11,690 nucleotides of DNA from contig JAEVZK010000082.1 of NCBI GenBank assembly GCA_023392285.1, positions 1 through 11,690 of the forward strand, given 5' to 3'. The stretch's first letter is position 1, and the number at the start of each line of letters is the position of its first letter. Source of the DNA: Armatimonadota bacterium (lineage in GTDB: Bacteria > Armatimonadota > Fimbriimonadia > Fimbriimonadales > Fimbriimonadaceae). The translations under genes were made by a program, and so were the position numbers. Under the pieces are notes generated by a model that had not been told where the DNA came from, ran no database searches, and saw nothing but the letters and a program-made list of their open reading frames with translations. Of the stretch, positions 1 to 6,061 are shown piece by piece.

Positions 1-314
1 GGCTCTTGCGTGAGGCCTTCGATGGACTGCAGCCCACCGAGCATGGTGCCAGCACGACTACCCTCGCTGTTGTTCGCGAGCTGTCTCGCAGCCAGGAATG
101 CGTCTTGGATTCGGGTAACTCCGGCGATGGAAACCCCATTCCCGAGCATGAAGTTGCCATAGTTGGTCGGACTGGTGTCAGTCAGGCCCATGACCTGTCT
201 CGAATAACCGGCCGTGTTCACATTCGTGATGTTGTGGCCGGTGACATCAAGCCCGGTCTGGAACGCCCGCAAAGCGGTGTTCATCGTGCTAATTCCGTAA
301 AAGGTTCCTGCCAT
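1..314 (-). CDS. flgK: Flagellar hook-filament junction protein FlgK (HAP1), N-terminal part only
   Basis: FlgK is the first of the two junction proteins joining hook to filament. It is exported by the flagellar type III system and assembles outside the cell. Only the first 104 codons are visible and the gene leaves the window at base 1. The start is MAGTFYGISTMNTALRAFQT, followed by NITNVNTAGYSRQ at about residues 28-40, the conserved N-terminal signature of axial proteins of the FlgK type. The region after it (GNGVSIAGVTRIQDAFLAA) matches the usual FlgK continuation. The ATG at 314-312 is the only sensible start because the signature begins immediately. No Shine-Dalgarno sequence precedes it; the leader is an A/C-rich heptamer array. 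The gene lies 192 bp after flgN, whose product is expected to chaperone FlgK. FlgE and FlgF share the N-terminal motif, but AGYSRQ and the flgN neighbour favour FlgK. Confidence 0.93.
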   Translation of the reverse strand, partial: MAGTFYGISTMNTALRAFQTGLDVTGHNITNVNTAGYSRQVMGLTDTSPTNYGNFMLGNGVSIAGVTRIQDAFLAARQLANNSEGSRAGTMLGGLQSIEGLTQE

Positions 315-333
315 GGTAGTTCGGGGTTTGGGG

Positions 334-433
334 ATTCGGTGTTGAGTGTTGAGTGTTGGGTGTTCGGTGTTCGGTGGTTCGGTGGTTCGGTGTTGAGTGT
401 TGAGTGTTGAGTGTTAAGGGTTGGGTGTTCGGT
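334..433. repeat. Degenerate heptanucleotide tandem array (GTTGAGT/GTTCGGT/GTTGGGT units)
   Basis: About 14 consecutive seven-base units can be phased here. Clear copies are GTTGAGT at 341, 348, 392, 399 and 406; GTTCGGT at 362, 369, 377, 385 and 427; and GTTGGGT at 355 and 420. Two single-base G insertions, at 376 and 384, shift the phase. The array ends about 20 bases before the flgK start codon. On the transcribed (minus) strand it reads as ACTCAAC/ACCGAAC units, nearly free of G and so unlikely to fold. Short seven-base tandem repeats in intergenic DNA are known in cyanobacteria (STRR sequences). The repeat is directly visible; any function is inferred. Confidence 0.9.
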
Positions 434-454
434 GGTCGGCGCTCTCTAAGCTAT

Positions 455-481
455 CCTCTCCCACTTTGGGGGCAGGAGAGG
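455..481. repeat. Inverted repeat between flgN and flgK (possible stem-loop)
   Basis: CCTCTCC at 455-461 and GGAGAGG at 475-481 are perfect inverted copies separated by 13 bases, and CCC/GGG inside the loop could extend the pairing. No T-run follows on either strand, so it does not look like an intrinsic terminator. It may be a processing or attenuation hairpin between flgN and flgK, or a decayed copy of an interspersed repeat. The two cannot be told apart from one copy. Confidence 0.5.
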
Positions 482-506
482 GAAGGCAAACAGCATGGCG
501 CGCACG

Positions 507-977
507 CTAGGCCGCTTGGTCCACCAACACGGCTGTGCCAGCCTTGATTCCGAAGCGGCCCCTTTCCTCAACCGCAGCTTTAGCGATGAGGGTGAGGCTG
601 CCGTTCACGTAGGTCAGTTCGTTCTCCAGCAGGGCGCGATTTCTCTTGAGAACGTCTTGAAGGTTGCGGGCGGCAACGGTAACCCGATTGGCAAGTCCTT
701 GGAGCTGCTGCGCTTCGGCTTTGTCAAGCACCTGCATCATGCTTCGAAGGCGAGGCTCGCAGCCCAGCTCTTCGGCCAGTCGATGAACGCAAGCCATAGC
801 AGTCTCGTCGAGCGTCTTTACTCGCTCAAGCATCACATCGAGTTCCGGCTGTATTCGCTCCACACGAGCTAGCTCGCGCAAAGTAACCGCCGCCATCTGC
901 TCGTGCAGCGAGCGAAGGAGTCGCTCGCTAGTGCCGAGCCAATCCCACCAAAGTGTTTGTAATTCTCTTGTTTTCAT
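507..977 (-). CDS. flgN: FlgN-like flagellar export chaperone
   Basis: This 156-residue, mostly alpha-helical protein has no signal peptide or membrane segment. FlgN proteins are small cytoplasmic chaperones (about 140-160 residues) that bind the C-terminal helices of FlgK and FlgL before export. The long helix around residues 100-135 (AARNLQDVLKRNRALLENEL) has the leucine/asparagine spacing typical of the FlgN C-terminal half. The family is poorly conserved, so the call rests on length, helical pattern and position between flgJ and flgK. The ATG at 977-975 is chosen because no closer in-frame start exists and the preceding 86 bp is a heptamer array. No Shine-Dalgarno sequence is visible, which is odd next to the tightly coupled genes upstream. 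It could be another helical flagellar accessory protein, but the location strongly favours FlgN. Confidence 0.75.
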   Translation of the reverse strand: MKTRELQTLWWDWLGTSERLLRSLHEQMAAVTLRELARVERIQPELDVMLERVKTLDETAMACVHRLAEELGCEPRLRSMMQVLDKAEAQQLQGLANRVTVAARNLQDVLKRNRALLENELTYVNGSLTLIAKAAVEERGRFGIKAGTAVLVDQAA

Positions 978-985
978 TTGTTTTC

Positions 986-1055
986 GTTAGTCGTTAGTTG
1001 TTAGTCGTTAGTCGTTAGTCATTGGTCGTTAGTCGTTAGTCGTTAATCGGTAGTC
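986..1055. repeat. Heptanucleotide tandem array (consensus GTTAGTC, 10 units)
   Basis: Ten units run in perfect seven-base phase from 986 to 1055. Six are exact GTTAGTC (986, 1000, 1007, 1014, 1028, 1035). The others differ by one or two bases: GTTAGTT, ATTGGTC, GTTAATC and GGTAGTC. The array fills nearly all of the 86 bp between the flgJ stop and the flgN start and ends eight bases before the flgN ATG, where a ribosome binding site would normally sit. On the transcribed strand it reads GACTAAC repeated. It shares the seven-base period and leading GTT with the array in front of flgK, so both may belong to one repeat class. Confidence 0.95.
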
Positions 1056-1063
1056 GGTTAGCC

Positions 1064-1384
1064 TTATTTCTTTCTCTCCTCCCGAGATGCCTGCATCTGA
1101 TGGATGGCAACTACTTTCGGGGCGAAGTCCTTGTAGAGAATCTTGCCGATGCCGAGTGAGCCTTGTTCAGCCATCGTCTTCGACATCGTGTCGTCCATCA
1201 TGTCTTCGTACATGTCCTTACCGAGGGTGTCTCCGAAGGAAGTCTCTTTCAGCCCTTTACGCATCTCCGAGAGCAGTTTCTTGGCAAAGACCGCCTCGAA
1301 CTCCTGCGTCGCCTTCTTGAGCGCTTTGAGGTCCTTGGAAGCGCCCAGGGTCGGTGCGGCTGCTTGGATCAGATCGAGGTTCAT
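1064..1384 (-). CDS. flgJ: Single-domain FlgJ-type flagellar rod-binding protein
   Basis: This 106-residue protein matches the rod-binding N-terminal domain of FlgJ. In enterobacteria FlgJ caps the growing rod in the periplasm and carries a C-terminal muramidase that opens the peptidoglycan. Here only the rod-binding part is present (residues 24-83): a KATQEFEAVFAKKLLSEMRK helix followed by MYEDMMDDTMSKTMAEQGSLGIG, the classic pattern ending in a glycine-rich turn. The C-terminus is a short charged tail (REERKK) with no hydrolase domain. Single-domain versions are known in several phyla, where a separate lytic enzyme does the cutting. The ATG overlaps the flgI stop by four bases (ATGA), indicating coupled translation and fixing the start. 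Confidence 0.88.
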   Translation of the reverse strand: MNLDLIQAAAPTLGASKDLKALKKATQEFEAVFAKKLLSEMRKGLKETSFGDTLGKDMYEDMMDDTMSKTMAEQGSLGIGKILYKDFAPKVVAIHQMQASREERKK

Positions 1385-2580
1385 TTCGACACGATCCTTG
1401 CCTTGAGGGCACCCTGTTCGCGAAGTGCTTGCAGGATGGCAATCACGTCCGACGCCTTCAGTTGAAGAGCGTGCAGAACCTTCGCCAGGTCTGCAACAGT
1501 GGTGTTGGGTGCCAGAGACGCCACGTCTGCCTTCGTCTCGCGGACATCTATGTTCGTCTTCTGGGAAGCGGCTGTCTGGCCTAGCGAGAGCGGATTTGGC
1601 TGACTTATGTAGACATCCTGGTCGATGCGGACGTTCAAGCTACCGTGAACGATTGCGGCGGGACCAATCTTGACATTCCCCCCGATCACAATCGTGCCGG
1701 TTTTCTCGTTGATGACAATGGTTTCGAGGGTGTCTGCGTAAACCTGCATCTCCTCGATGCGGCTCATCGCGGCAACTGGGGTGAGATTGGAAGGCAGGCT
1801 TAACATAATGGAGCCGCCGTCCAGCGCGCACGCGTTCATCTCCGGCATCTCTTTGTTGATGAGATCGGAAATGCGTTGCGCGGTGGTCATGTCGGCTTGA
1901 TTCAAGTCGAGGTACATCTTGCCGTCCACAACAGTTGTCGTGGCCGCGCCTCGCTCGACAATGCCTCCTTCGGGAACGTGGCCAGCAGTGACGTGGTTCT
2001 TGCGATTGCTTGCGCCTCCCGAGCTGACGTCAAATCCGCCAACGTTCACGCTGCCTTGCCCGACCACATAGACCGTGTTCTGGTCTCCGGCGGCGTACAG
2101 CGGTGTTTGGAGGAGCGTTCCGCCAACAAGGCTTTTTGCGTCGCCGATGGACTGAACTTCAACGTCGATGGCCTGCCCGTTGGAGGCGAAGGGCGGAAGC
2201 TCGGCGGTGACGATCACCGCGGCAACGTTCTTCACATCAAACTGGGTTGGATCGGCTTTCACCCCGAAATTCTTGAAAAGATTGGAGATGATCTGCTGGG
2301 CAAAGACCGATTTCTTCGTGTCTCCGGTGCCAGCCAGGCCAACCACCAGGCCCGTGCCCATCAACTGGTTAGATCGTACGCCTCGGAAATGTGCGATGCC
2401 CTTGATTCGAACCTGCACGCCGTTGCGTTCTGCGTTCGCGATGGCTTTGTCCTTCAACTGCGAAGGGTCTTGTTGCTGCGCCACCGGACGAGGTTTCTGG
2501 ACGGGAGGGGCAGCCGCCTTCGGAGCTGCCTGACCAAGCGCAAGTGCGGGCACGATAAAGAAAAGGAGAGAGTATTTCAT
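1381..2580 (-). CDS. flgI: Flagellar P-ring protein FlgI
   Basis: FlgI forms the periplasmic P ring around the rod. The 399-residue product begins with a secretion signal (MKYSLLFFIVPALALGQAA). A linker of about 22 residues rich in Pro, Ala and Gln (about 19-40) follows, then the canonical opening VRIKGIAHFRGVRSNQLMG and GLVVGLAGTGD at about 57-87. Later landmarks include GGNVKIGPAAIVHGSLNVRI and a C-terminal block (VADLAKVLHALQLKASDVIA) present in all FlgI. Enterobacterial FlgI is about 365 residues; the extra length is largely the linker. I chose the ATG at 2580-2578, which overlaps the flgH stop by one base (TAATG) and starts the signal peptide. An in-frame TTG four codons upstream would only add residues ahead of the signal. 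The stop overlaps the flgJ start (ATGA). Confidence 0.96.
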   Translation of the reverse strand: MKYSLLFFIVPALALGQAAPKAAAPPVQKPRPVAQQQDPSQLKDKAIANAERNGVQVRIKGIAHFRGVRSNQLMGTGLVVGLAGTGDTKKSVFAQQIISNLFKNFGVKADPTQFDVKNVAAVIVTAELPPFASNGQAIDVEVQSIGDAKSLVGGTLLQTPLYAAGDQNTVYVVGQGSVNVGGFDVSSGGASNRKNHVTAGHVPEGGIVERGAATTTVVDGKMYLDLNQADMTTAQRISDLINKEMPEMNACALDGGSIMLSLPSNLTPVAAMSRIEEMQVYADTLETIVINEKTGTIVIGGNVKIGPAAIVHGSLNVRIDQDVYISQPNPLSLGQTAASQKTNIDVRETKADVASLAPNTTVADLAKVLHALQLKASDVIAILQALREQGALKARIVSK

Positions 2581-3188
2581 TAGAACAGCCAATCCAAAAT
2601 TCTGGTGAGAAAGCCTCGACGTTGCCGGTCGGCAATCAGACCTTTGCTCACGTTCGTGATCTTTGCCTCAGCGACGTTTTCGCTTTGCACCGTGTTGTCG
2701 CCGGCAATGTCATCGCGGCGAACGATGCCGGTGAAGGTGATATTGGTCTCTTCTTTGTTCACTTTGATCCATCGCGTGCCTTCGACCACAAGGTTTCCGT
2801 TTGGCTGGACCTCCTTGACGACCACCGCGATTCGCGCGCTGAGTCGGCTTGAGTTGGTGGAGGTACCGGCTCCGTTGACGGTACTGTCGGCGCCGGTGCT
2901 CAGGTCGCCGATGACGTCTTTCAACAAAGGAATTTTGAGAGCGCTGATGAAAGGCGCTGTAACCTTGGTGGAGTCTTTCTTTGTGGCGTTCGTTGTCGCC
3001 GAAACATTTGAACTCGAGTTCTCCACCACGACGACCGTCAAGATATCTCCGATAGCTCGAGCAGTTCGATCGAGCGTCGGATTACGGAAGTCAGACGGAA
3101 ACAGGCTGCCCCAGTTCTGACCTGAATTGGTTTGAGCCGAGACGCTGGCCGCAACGGCAACTAGGCTGAGGATAAGAATCTTATTCAT
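2580..3188 (-). CDS. flgH: Flagellar L-ring protein FlgH, apparently without a lipobox
   Basis: FlgH forms the L ring in the outer membrane. The 202-residue protein has a short signal peptide (about 1-18, ending SVSA before Gln-19). Diagnostic FlgH blocks follow: ARAIGDILTVVVVENSSS (43-60), LSARIAVVVKEVQPNGNLVV (116-135), TGIVRRDDIAGDNTVQSENV (153-172) and the C-terminal RGFLTRILDWLF. Length is close to the enterobacterial protein (about 230 residues, precursor). Well-studied FlgH proteins are lipoproteins with a cysteine after the signal peptide. This one has no cysteine there, or anywhere, so it looks like a signal-peptidase-I substrate. The start overlaps the flgA stop by four bases (ATGA), with GGAAG about seven bases upstream as a plausible ribosome binding site. 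Confidence 0.95.
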   Translation of the reverse strand: MNKILILSLVAVAASVSAQTNSGQNWGSLFPSDFRNPTLDRTARAIGDILTVVVVENSSSNVSATTNATKKDSTKVTAPFISALKIPLLKDVIGDLSTGADSTVNGAGTSTNSSRLSARIAVVVKEVQPNGNLVVEGTRWIKVNKEETNITFTGIVRRDDIAGDNTVQSENVAEAKITNVSKGLIADRQRRGFLTRILDWLF

Positions 3189-4276
3189 ACGTTTACTTCC
3201 ACTTGATCGGGCCCGATGACGCGGCCTTCGAGAACACTGCCGGTGTCGGTGATCACGGTGATGGTCTGGCCGAGGTACGCCGATGATCTAGCTTTCGCAT
3301 TCACCTCAACGGAAAGGCCAGCCGTTCTCATCACGACCTTGATCGGTGCGTTTGCTTCGATCTTTACGGCATTGGAATCGGGGCGGAGAGTCACCGTGCG
3401 CGAATTGATGCGCTTCCCATCGACGTAAATGCCAAGAGTCACCGTAAAGGTGCTGGTAGCCGTGTTAAATGATTCAGGCTTTAAGTCCAAAGCGCCAGCC
3501 GGAGCTTTGTAGTCTCCGCTGAGATCTGAGCAGCTGAGTGGCAGTTCCACACCGAGCTTCTCGTTCATAGCTTTGATCGCGGCGGCGCTGAAATCTTCTC
3601 TGCGGATGACTTGCGACTTACGATAGATCACCGCATTCTTGGGTACCTCTACCGTGGCGTCGATACCAGCCTGCTTGAGGGCGTTTTCAATGCGATACTG
3701 ACTGAGCGGGAGGTTCACACCGATGGAAGGAGCTTCGAATAAGGAAATTCCCGCTAATTTGGGGTCAGCGAGTTGGCAGAGATCGCCAAGCAGCACGTGA
3801 TCGCCGGAAACTTCGGTGCTCTCCGCAATCTTGATGACCAGACGCTTTGAGGTGGTTGTCGGAAGACTCTTGGGAGCGGACGACAGAATGGTTTTGCCCT
3901 GTCCATCGACGCGAATCACTCCGGCACCACCGTCGCCAGGATTGACGAGGTGCGCCCTATTCGGGGCTACCATGAAGTCCCCAGATCGGACTGGCTTTGT
4001 ATCGAACATCGCAAGAACGATACGGCCAGCTTCGTTGCCATCGACGGTAATCGTCCCATCCAGTCCGATTTGAATAGCGGATTGGTCCGAGACGCGGACG
4101 GTTGGCGTAAGCACGGGACCGTGAGCGCTGGCGAGCACGCCATGGGTGACGACGAGCGTCTCCTTCTGCGAGTACACAATGCGTCCATTTAGAACAAAGC
4201 GAAGATAGCCGTCTCCTTCGACCGACACTTTGATGGGCGCGGCGGCGAGAACAAGGGAAAGTGCAGCGGTAATCAT
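3185..4276 (-). CDS. flgA: P-ring assembly chaperone FlgA with an N-terminal FlgG/FlgF-like domain
   Basis: FlgA is a periplasmic chaperone for P-ring assembly. The C-terminal part (about 144-363) is a normal FlgA: the KIAESTEVSGDHVLLGDLCQ region, the YRKSQVIRREDF block, and a closing SAF-like domain (PIKVVMRTAGLSVEVNAKAR, then YLGQTITVITDTGSVLEGRV). Enterobacterial FlgA is about 219 residues and this protein has 363. The extra N-terminal part (about 19-123) is not random. Its order EGDGYLRF, VVTHGVLASAHGPVLTP, IQIGLDGTITVDGNEAGRIV, LAMFD follows the middle domain of the neighbouring FlgG (TGDGFFQV, LVTSDGFPLEPP, INIAPNGEVSV, GTIQIAVF). Residues 1-14 (MITAALSLVLAAAP) look like a short signal peptide. 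The start overlaps the flgG stop by one base (TAATG), which fixes it. FlgA identity is strong; the rod-protein-like domain is my reading by eye. Confidence 0.9.
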   Translation of the reverse strand: MITAALSLVLAAAPIKVSVEGDGYLRFVLNGRIVYSQKETLVVTHGVLASAHGPVLTPTVRVSDQSAIQIGLDGTITVDGNEAGRIVLAMFDTKPVRSGDFMVAPNRAHLVNPGDGGAGVIRVDGQGKTILSSAPKSLPTTTSKRLVIKIAESTEVSGDHVLLGDLCQLADPKLAGISLFEAPSIGVNLPLSQYRIENALKQAGIDATVEVPKNAVIYRKSQVIRREDFSAAAIKAMNEKLGVELPLSCSDLSGDYKAPAGALDLKPESFNTATSTFTVTLGIYVDGKRINSRTVTLRPDSNAVKIEANAPIKVVMRTAGLSVEVNAKARSSAYLGQTITVITDTGSVLEGRVIGPDQVEVNV

Positions 4277-5043
4277 TAGCGCTTCAAGTTGTTAAGGATG
4301 CTGAGCATCTCGTCACTGGTCTGGATGGCTTTCGAATTAATTTCGTAGGCTCGCTGCGCCATGATCATGCGCACCATTTCTTCGACCACCTGCACGTTGG
4401 AACCCTCGAGGCTGTTCGACTGAAGTGCCCCGGCACCATCCTTTCCAGGAGTCGTGAGCTGCGGATCGCCGCTGGAACCGCCAGAAGAATAGAGGTTCTG
4501 TCCGATTCGGGTAAGCCCTGATGGATTGGCGAAGACTGCGATCTGGATGGTGCCAAGGCTCTGCGGCTGATCCGCTCCAGGAACTGTGACACTGACTTCG
4601 CCGTTGGGGGCGATATTGATAGAGGTGGCGTTGGGCGGCACAGTGATTGGAGGCTCGAGCGGGAACCCGTCGCTGGTTACCAGTTGCCCGATCGCATCCT
4701 TCTTGAAAGAACCGTCACGGGTGTAGGCAATGGTATCGTCCGATTTCCGGACTTGGAAGAAGCCGTCGCCCGTGATGGCAACATCGGTGGCGTTGCCAGT
4801 CTGTTGAATGGCACCAATTCCAAAGTTCGAGGCGCTCGACTTGAAGACCGAACCAAGTCCGACTTGGGTGGCATTGCTCGATTGAGCCGAAGCCTTGTAC
4901 GTCTGGTACATCAAGTCTTCAAATTCGGCGCGCTGCTCTTTGAAGCCAGTCGTGTTGATGTTCGCCAAGTTGTTGGCAATCGTGTCCAGATTAAATTGTT
5001 GGGCAATCATTCCAGTGCCCGCAGTCGTCAGTGCTCGCATCAT
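4276..5043 (-). CDS. flgG: Flagellar distal rod protein FlgG
   Basis: FlgG builds the distal rod that crosses the periplasm inside the P and L rings. The 255-residue length matches the family (about 260). The N-terminus (MMRALTTAGTGMIAQQFNLD, then TIANNLANINTTGFKEQRAE at 21-40) and C-terminus (SNSLEGSNVQVVEEMVRMIM, 209-228, then QRAYEINSKAIQTSDEML) are textbook FlgG. The middle holds TGDGFFQV (91-98) and YTRDGSFK (107-114). ARKSS-like rod-length signatures were not sought. The ATG at 5043 is preferred over the adjacent in-frame ATG at 5040 because GAGGAA (5057-5052) sits eight bases before it. This is the clearest ribosome binding site in the flagellar cluster. A 148-bp spacer without a gene separates it from flgF, so a second promoter for flgG onward is possible; I found no convincing sigma-28 or sigma-54 box there. 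Confidence 0.96.
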   Translation of the reverse strand: MMRALTTAGTGMIAQQFNLDTIANNLANINTTGFKEQRAEFEDLMYQTYKASAQSSNATQVGLGSVFKSSASNFGIGAIQQTGNATDVAITGDGFFQVRKSDDTIAYTRDGSFKKDAIGQLVTSDGFPLEPPITVPPNATSINIAPNGEVSVTVPGADQPQSLGTIQIAVFANPSGLTRIGQNLYSSGGSSGDPQLTTPGKDGAGALQSNSLEGSNVQVVEEMVRMIMAQRAYEINSKAIQTSDEMLSILNNLKR

Positions 5044-5191
5044 AGTCGTTCTTCCTCGGTTGACTTCGGGTGAACGTCCGATAAAGCAGCGTCTGCCGCC
5101 TATCGAGGTTCAATCCGTCGATCGTCTTTGTGCCCGTCCATGAGCGTTACTGCGGCCGGTCATCCTGACTTGCCGCTCAAATTGTCTCTTG

Positions 5192-5908
5192 CTACCCGCC
5201 GATGCTCTGGATCAGCTTCTGAGTGAGTTCGTCATGTTGGCTGACGGCCTTTTGAGCCATTTCAAAGGTGCGGCTGGTAGTGATCATTTGCACCATGGCC
5301 TCTACCGCGTTCACGTTCGATCCTTCGATGGATCTGGGTGCGACGCCAATGGCGTCATCTGACTTCGCATCTTGCGAGCTGAACAGATTGCCACCCTCCT
5401 TCGTAAAGGTGCCGTCAAAGATGCCGATCTTCGCGATCTCTTGACCGTTCGAGGAGATCACTCCCGTCTTGTCGATTTGATACGGTGTGCCATCGATCAC
5501 GATCGGTGCATCGTTATTGTCGAGGACAAGGCTCCCGTCCCGAGTCACGAGTTGATTGTCGGAATTGAGACGAAATGCACCGTCTCGAGTGAACCTAGTT
5601 TGACCCTGGGGAGTTTGCACCTTGAAGGCACCCTTGCTGTTGTCGATCGCTAGATCAAGCGGATTGCCGGTTCCGGTGATGGTGCCTTGGGAGAAATCGG
5701 TATATTGGCCAGCGGCCTCTACCCCGAAGCTCATCTCGCCGATATTTCTGCCGCCAAGGTTCATCTGCTTTTCGAGAGCGTCTTTGAACATCAGACCGTC
5801 GGCCTTGAAGGCGTTGGTCGACACGTTGGCCAAATTGTTGGCGGTGACATCGAGCATGCGCTGTGCTGCCGACATTCCGGTTGCCGCTGTGTAGAGTCCT
5901 CGGTTCAT
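5192..5908 (-). CDS. flgF: Flagellar proximal rod protein FlgF
   Basis: This 238-residue axial protein belongs to the FlgF/FlgG family and is exported by the flagellar type III system. It begins MNRGLYTAATGMSAAQRMLD with TANNLANVSTNAFKADG at 22-38, has FTRDGAFRLN at 106-115, and ends with SIEGSNVNAVEAMVQMITTS (193-212) and RTFEMAQKA. I call it FlgF and the next gene FlgG for three reasons: this is the usual flgF-flgG order, the protein is shorter than FlgG, and the downstream protein matches FlgG better at both ends. Two FlgG-type proteins remain possible because the families grade into each other. It is the first gene of the visible minus-strand cluster, and its promoter should lie in the 153 bp before the divergent DUF4440 gene. 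The only Shine-Dalgarno-like bases (GGTGG) touch the ATG directly, so translation initiation looks atypical. Confidence 0.88.
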   Translation of the reverse strand: MNRGLYTAATGMSAAQRMLDVTANNLANVSTNAFKADGLMFKDALEKQMNLGGRNIGEMSFGVEAAGQYTDFSQGTITGTGNPLDLAIDNSKGAFKVQTPQGQTRFTRDGAFRLNSDNQLVTRDGSLVLDNNDAPIVIDGTPYQIDKTGVISSNGQEIAKIGIFDGTFTKEGGNLFSSQDAKSDDAIGVAPRSIEGSNVNAVEAMVQMITTSRTFEMAQKAVSQHDELTQKLIQSIGG

Positions 5909-5978
5909 CCCACCATGAGTTATTGGCAGGTAAAGGTGCGAGGATTAGACCTAAAACTTAACAATCGACTCGAAGTTT

Positions 5979-5991
5979 GGGCGATTCGCCC
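5979..5991. promoter_or_regulatory. Small palindrome in the divergent flgF / DUF4440 intergenic region
   Basis: GGGCGA at 5979-5984 and TCGCCC at 5986-5991 form a perfect inverted repeat around a single base. It sits 71 bp upstream of flgF and 70 bp upstream of the chosen DUF4440 start, that is, midway between the divergent genes. Such a place suits an operator. A GC-rich 13-bp palindrome can also arise by chance, and no known regulator consensus is recognised. Confidence 0.25.
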
Positions 5992-6061
5992 GCAAAACAT
6001 GGAAAAGGAGTCAAATTTTCTGGCGTCGAACCTAACACGCCGTCCATCGTCAGAATCCTGC

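Noticed and set aside
334..1055. The two repeat tracts as a CRISPR array
   Set aside because: Units are seven bases, directly adjacent and without spacers. They are simple tandem repeats.
1876..2583. Long open frame on the plus strand (235 codons) opposite flgI
   Set aside because: It is antisense to a clear FlgI with intact signature motifs, shows no recognisable domain and is explained by codon bias of flgI.
2581..2592. TTG start four codons upstream of the flgI ATG
   Set aside because: The ATG at 2580 overlaps the flgH stop in the same TAATG manner as the flgG-flgA junction and directly begins the signal peptide.
5687..6061. Upstream extension of the DUF4440 frame
   Set aside because: It runs through the start of flgF on the other strand. 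The domain begins at about 6062, and the upstream residues look like translated antisense and intergenic DNA.
5909..6061. GG-N10-GC (sigma-54-like) spacing and a TTGACT box on the minus strand upstream of flgF
   Set aside because: The flanking bases do not match the TGGCAC/TTGCA consensus, and TTGACT has no -10 element at 16-18 bases. Both are too weak to call.
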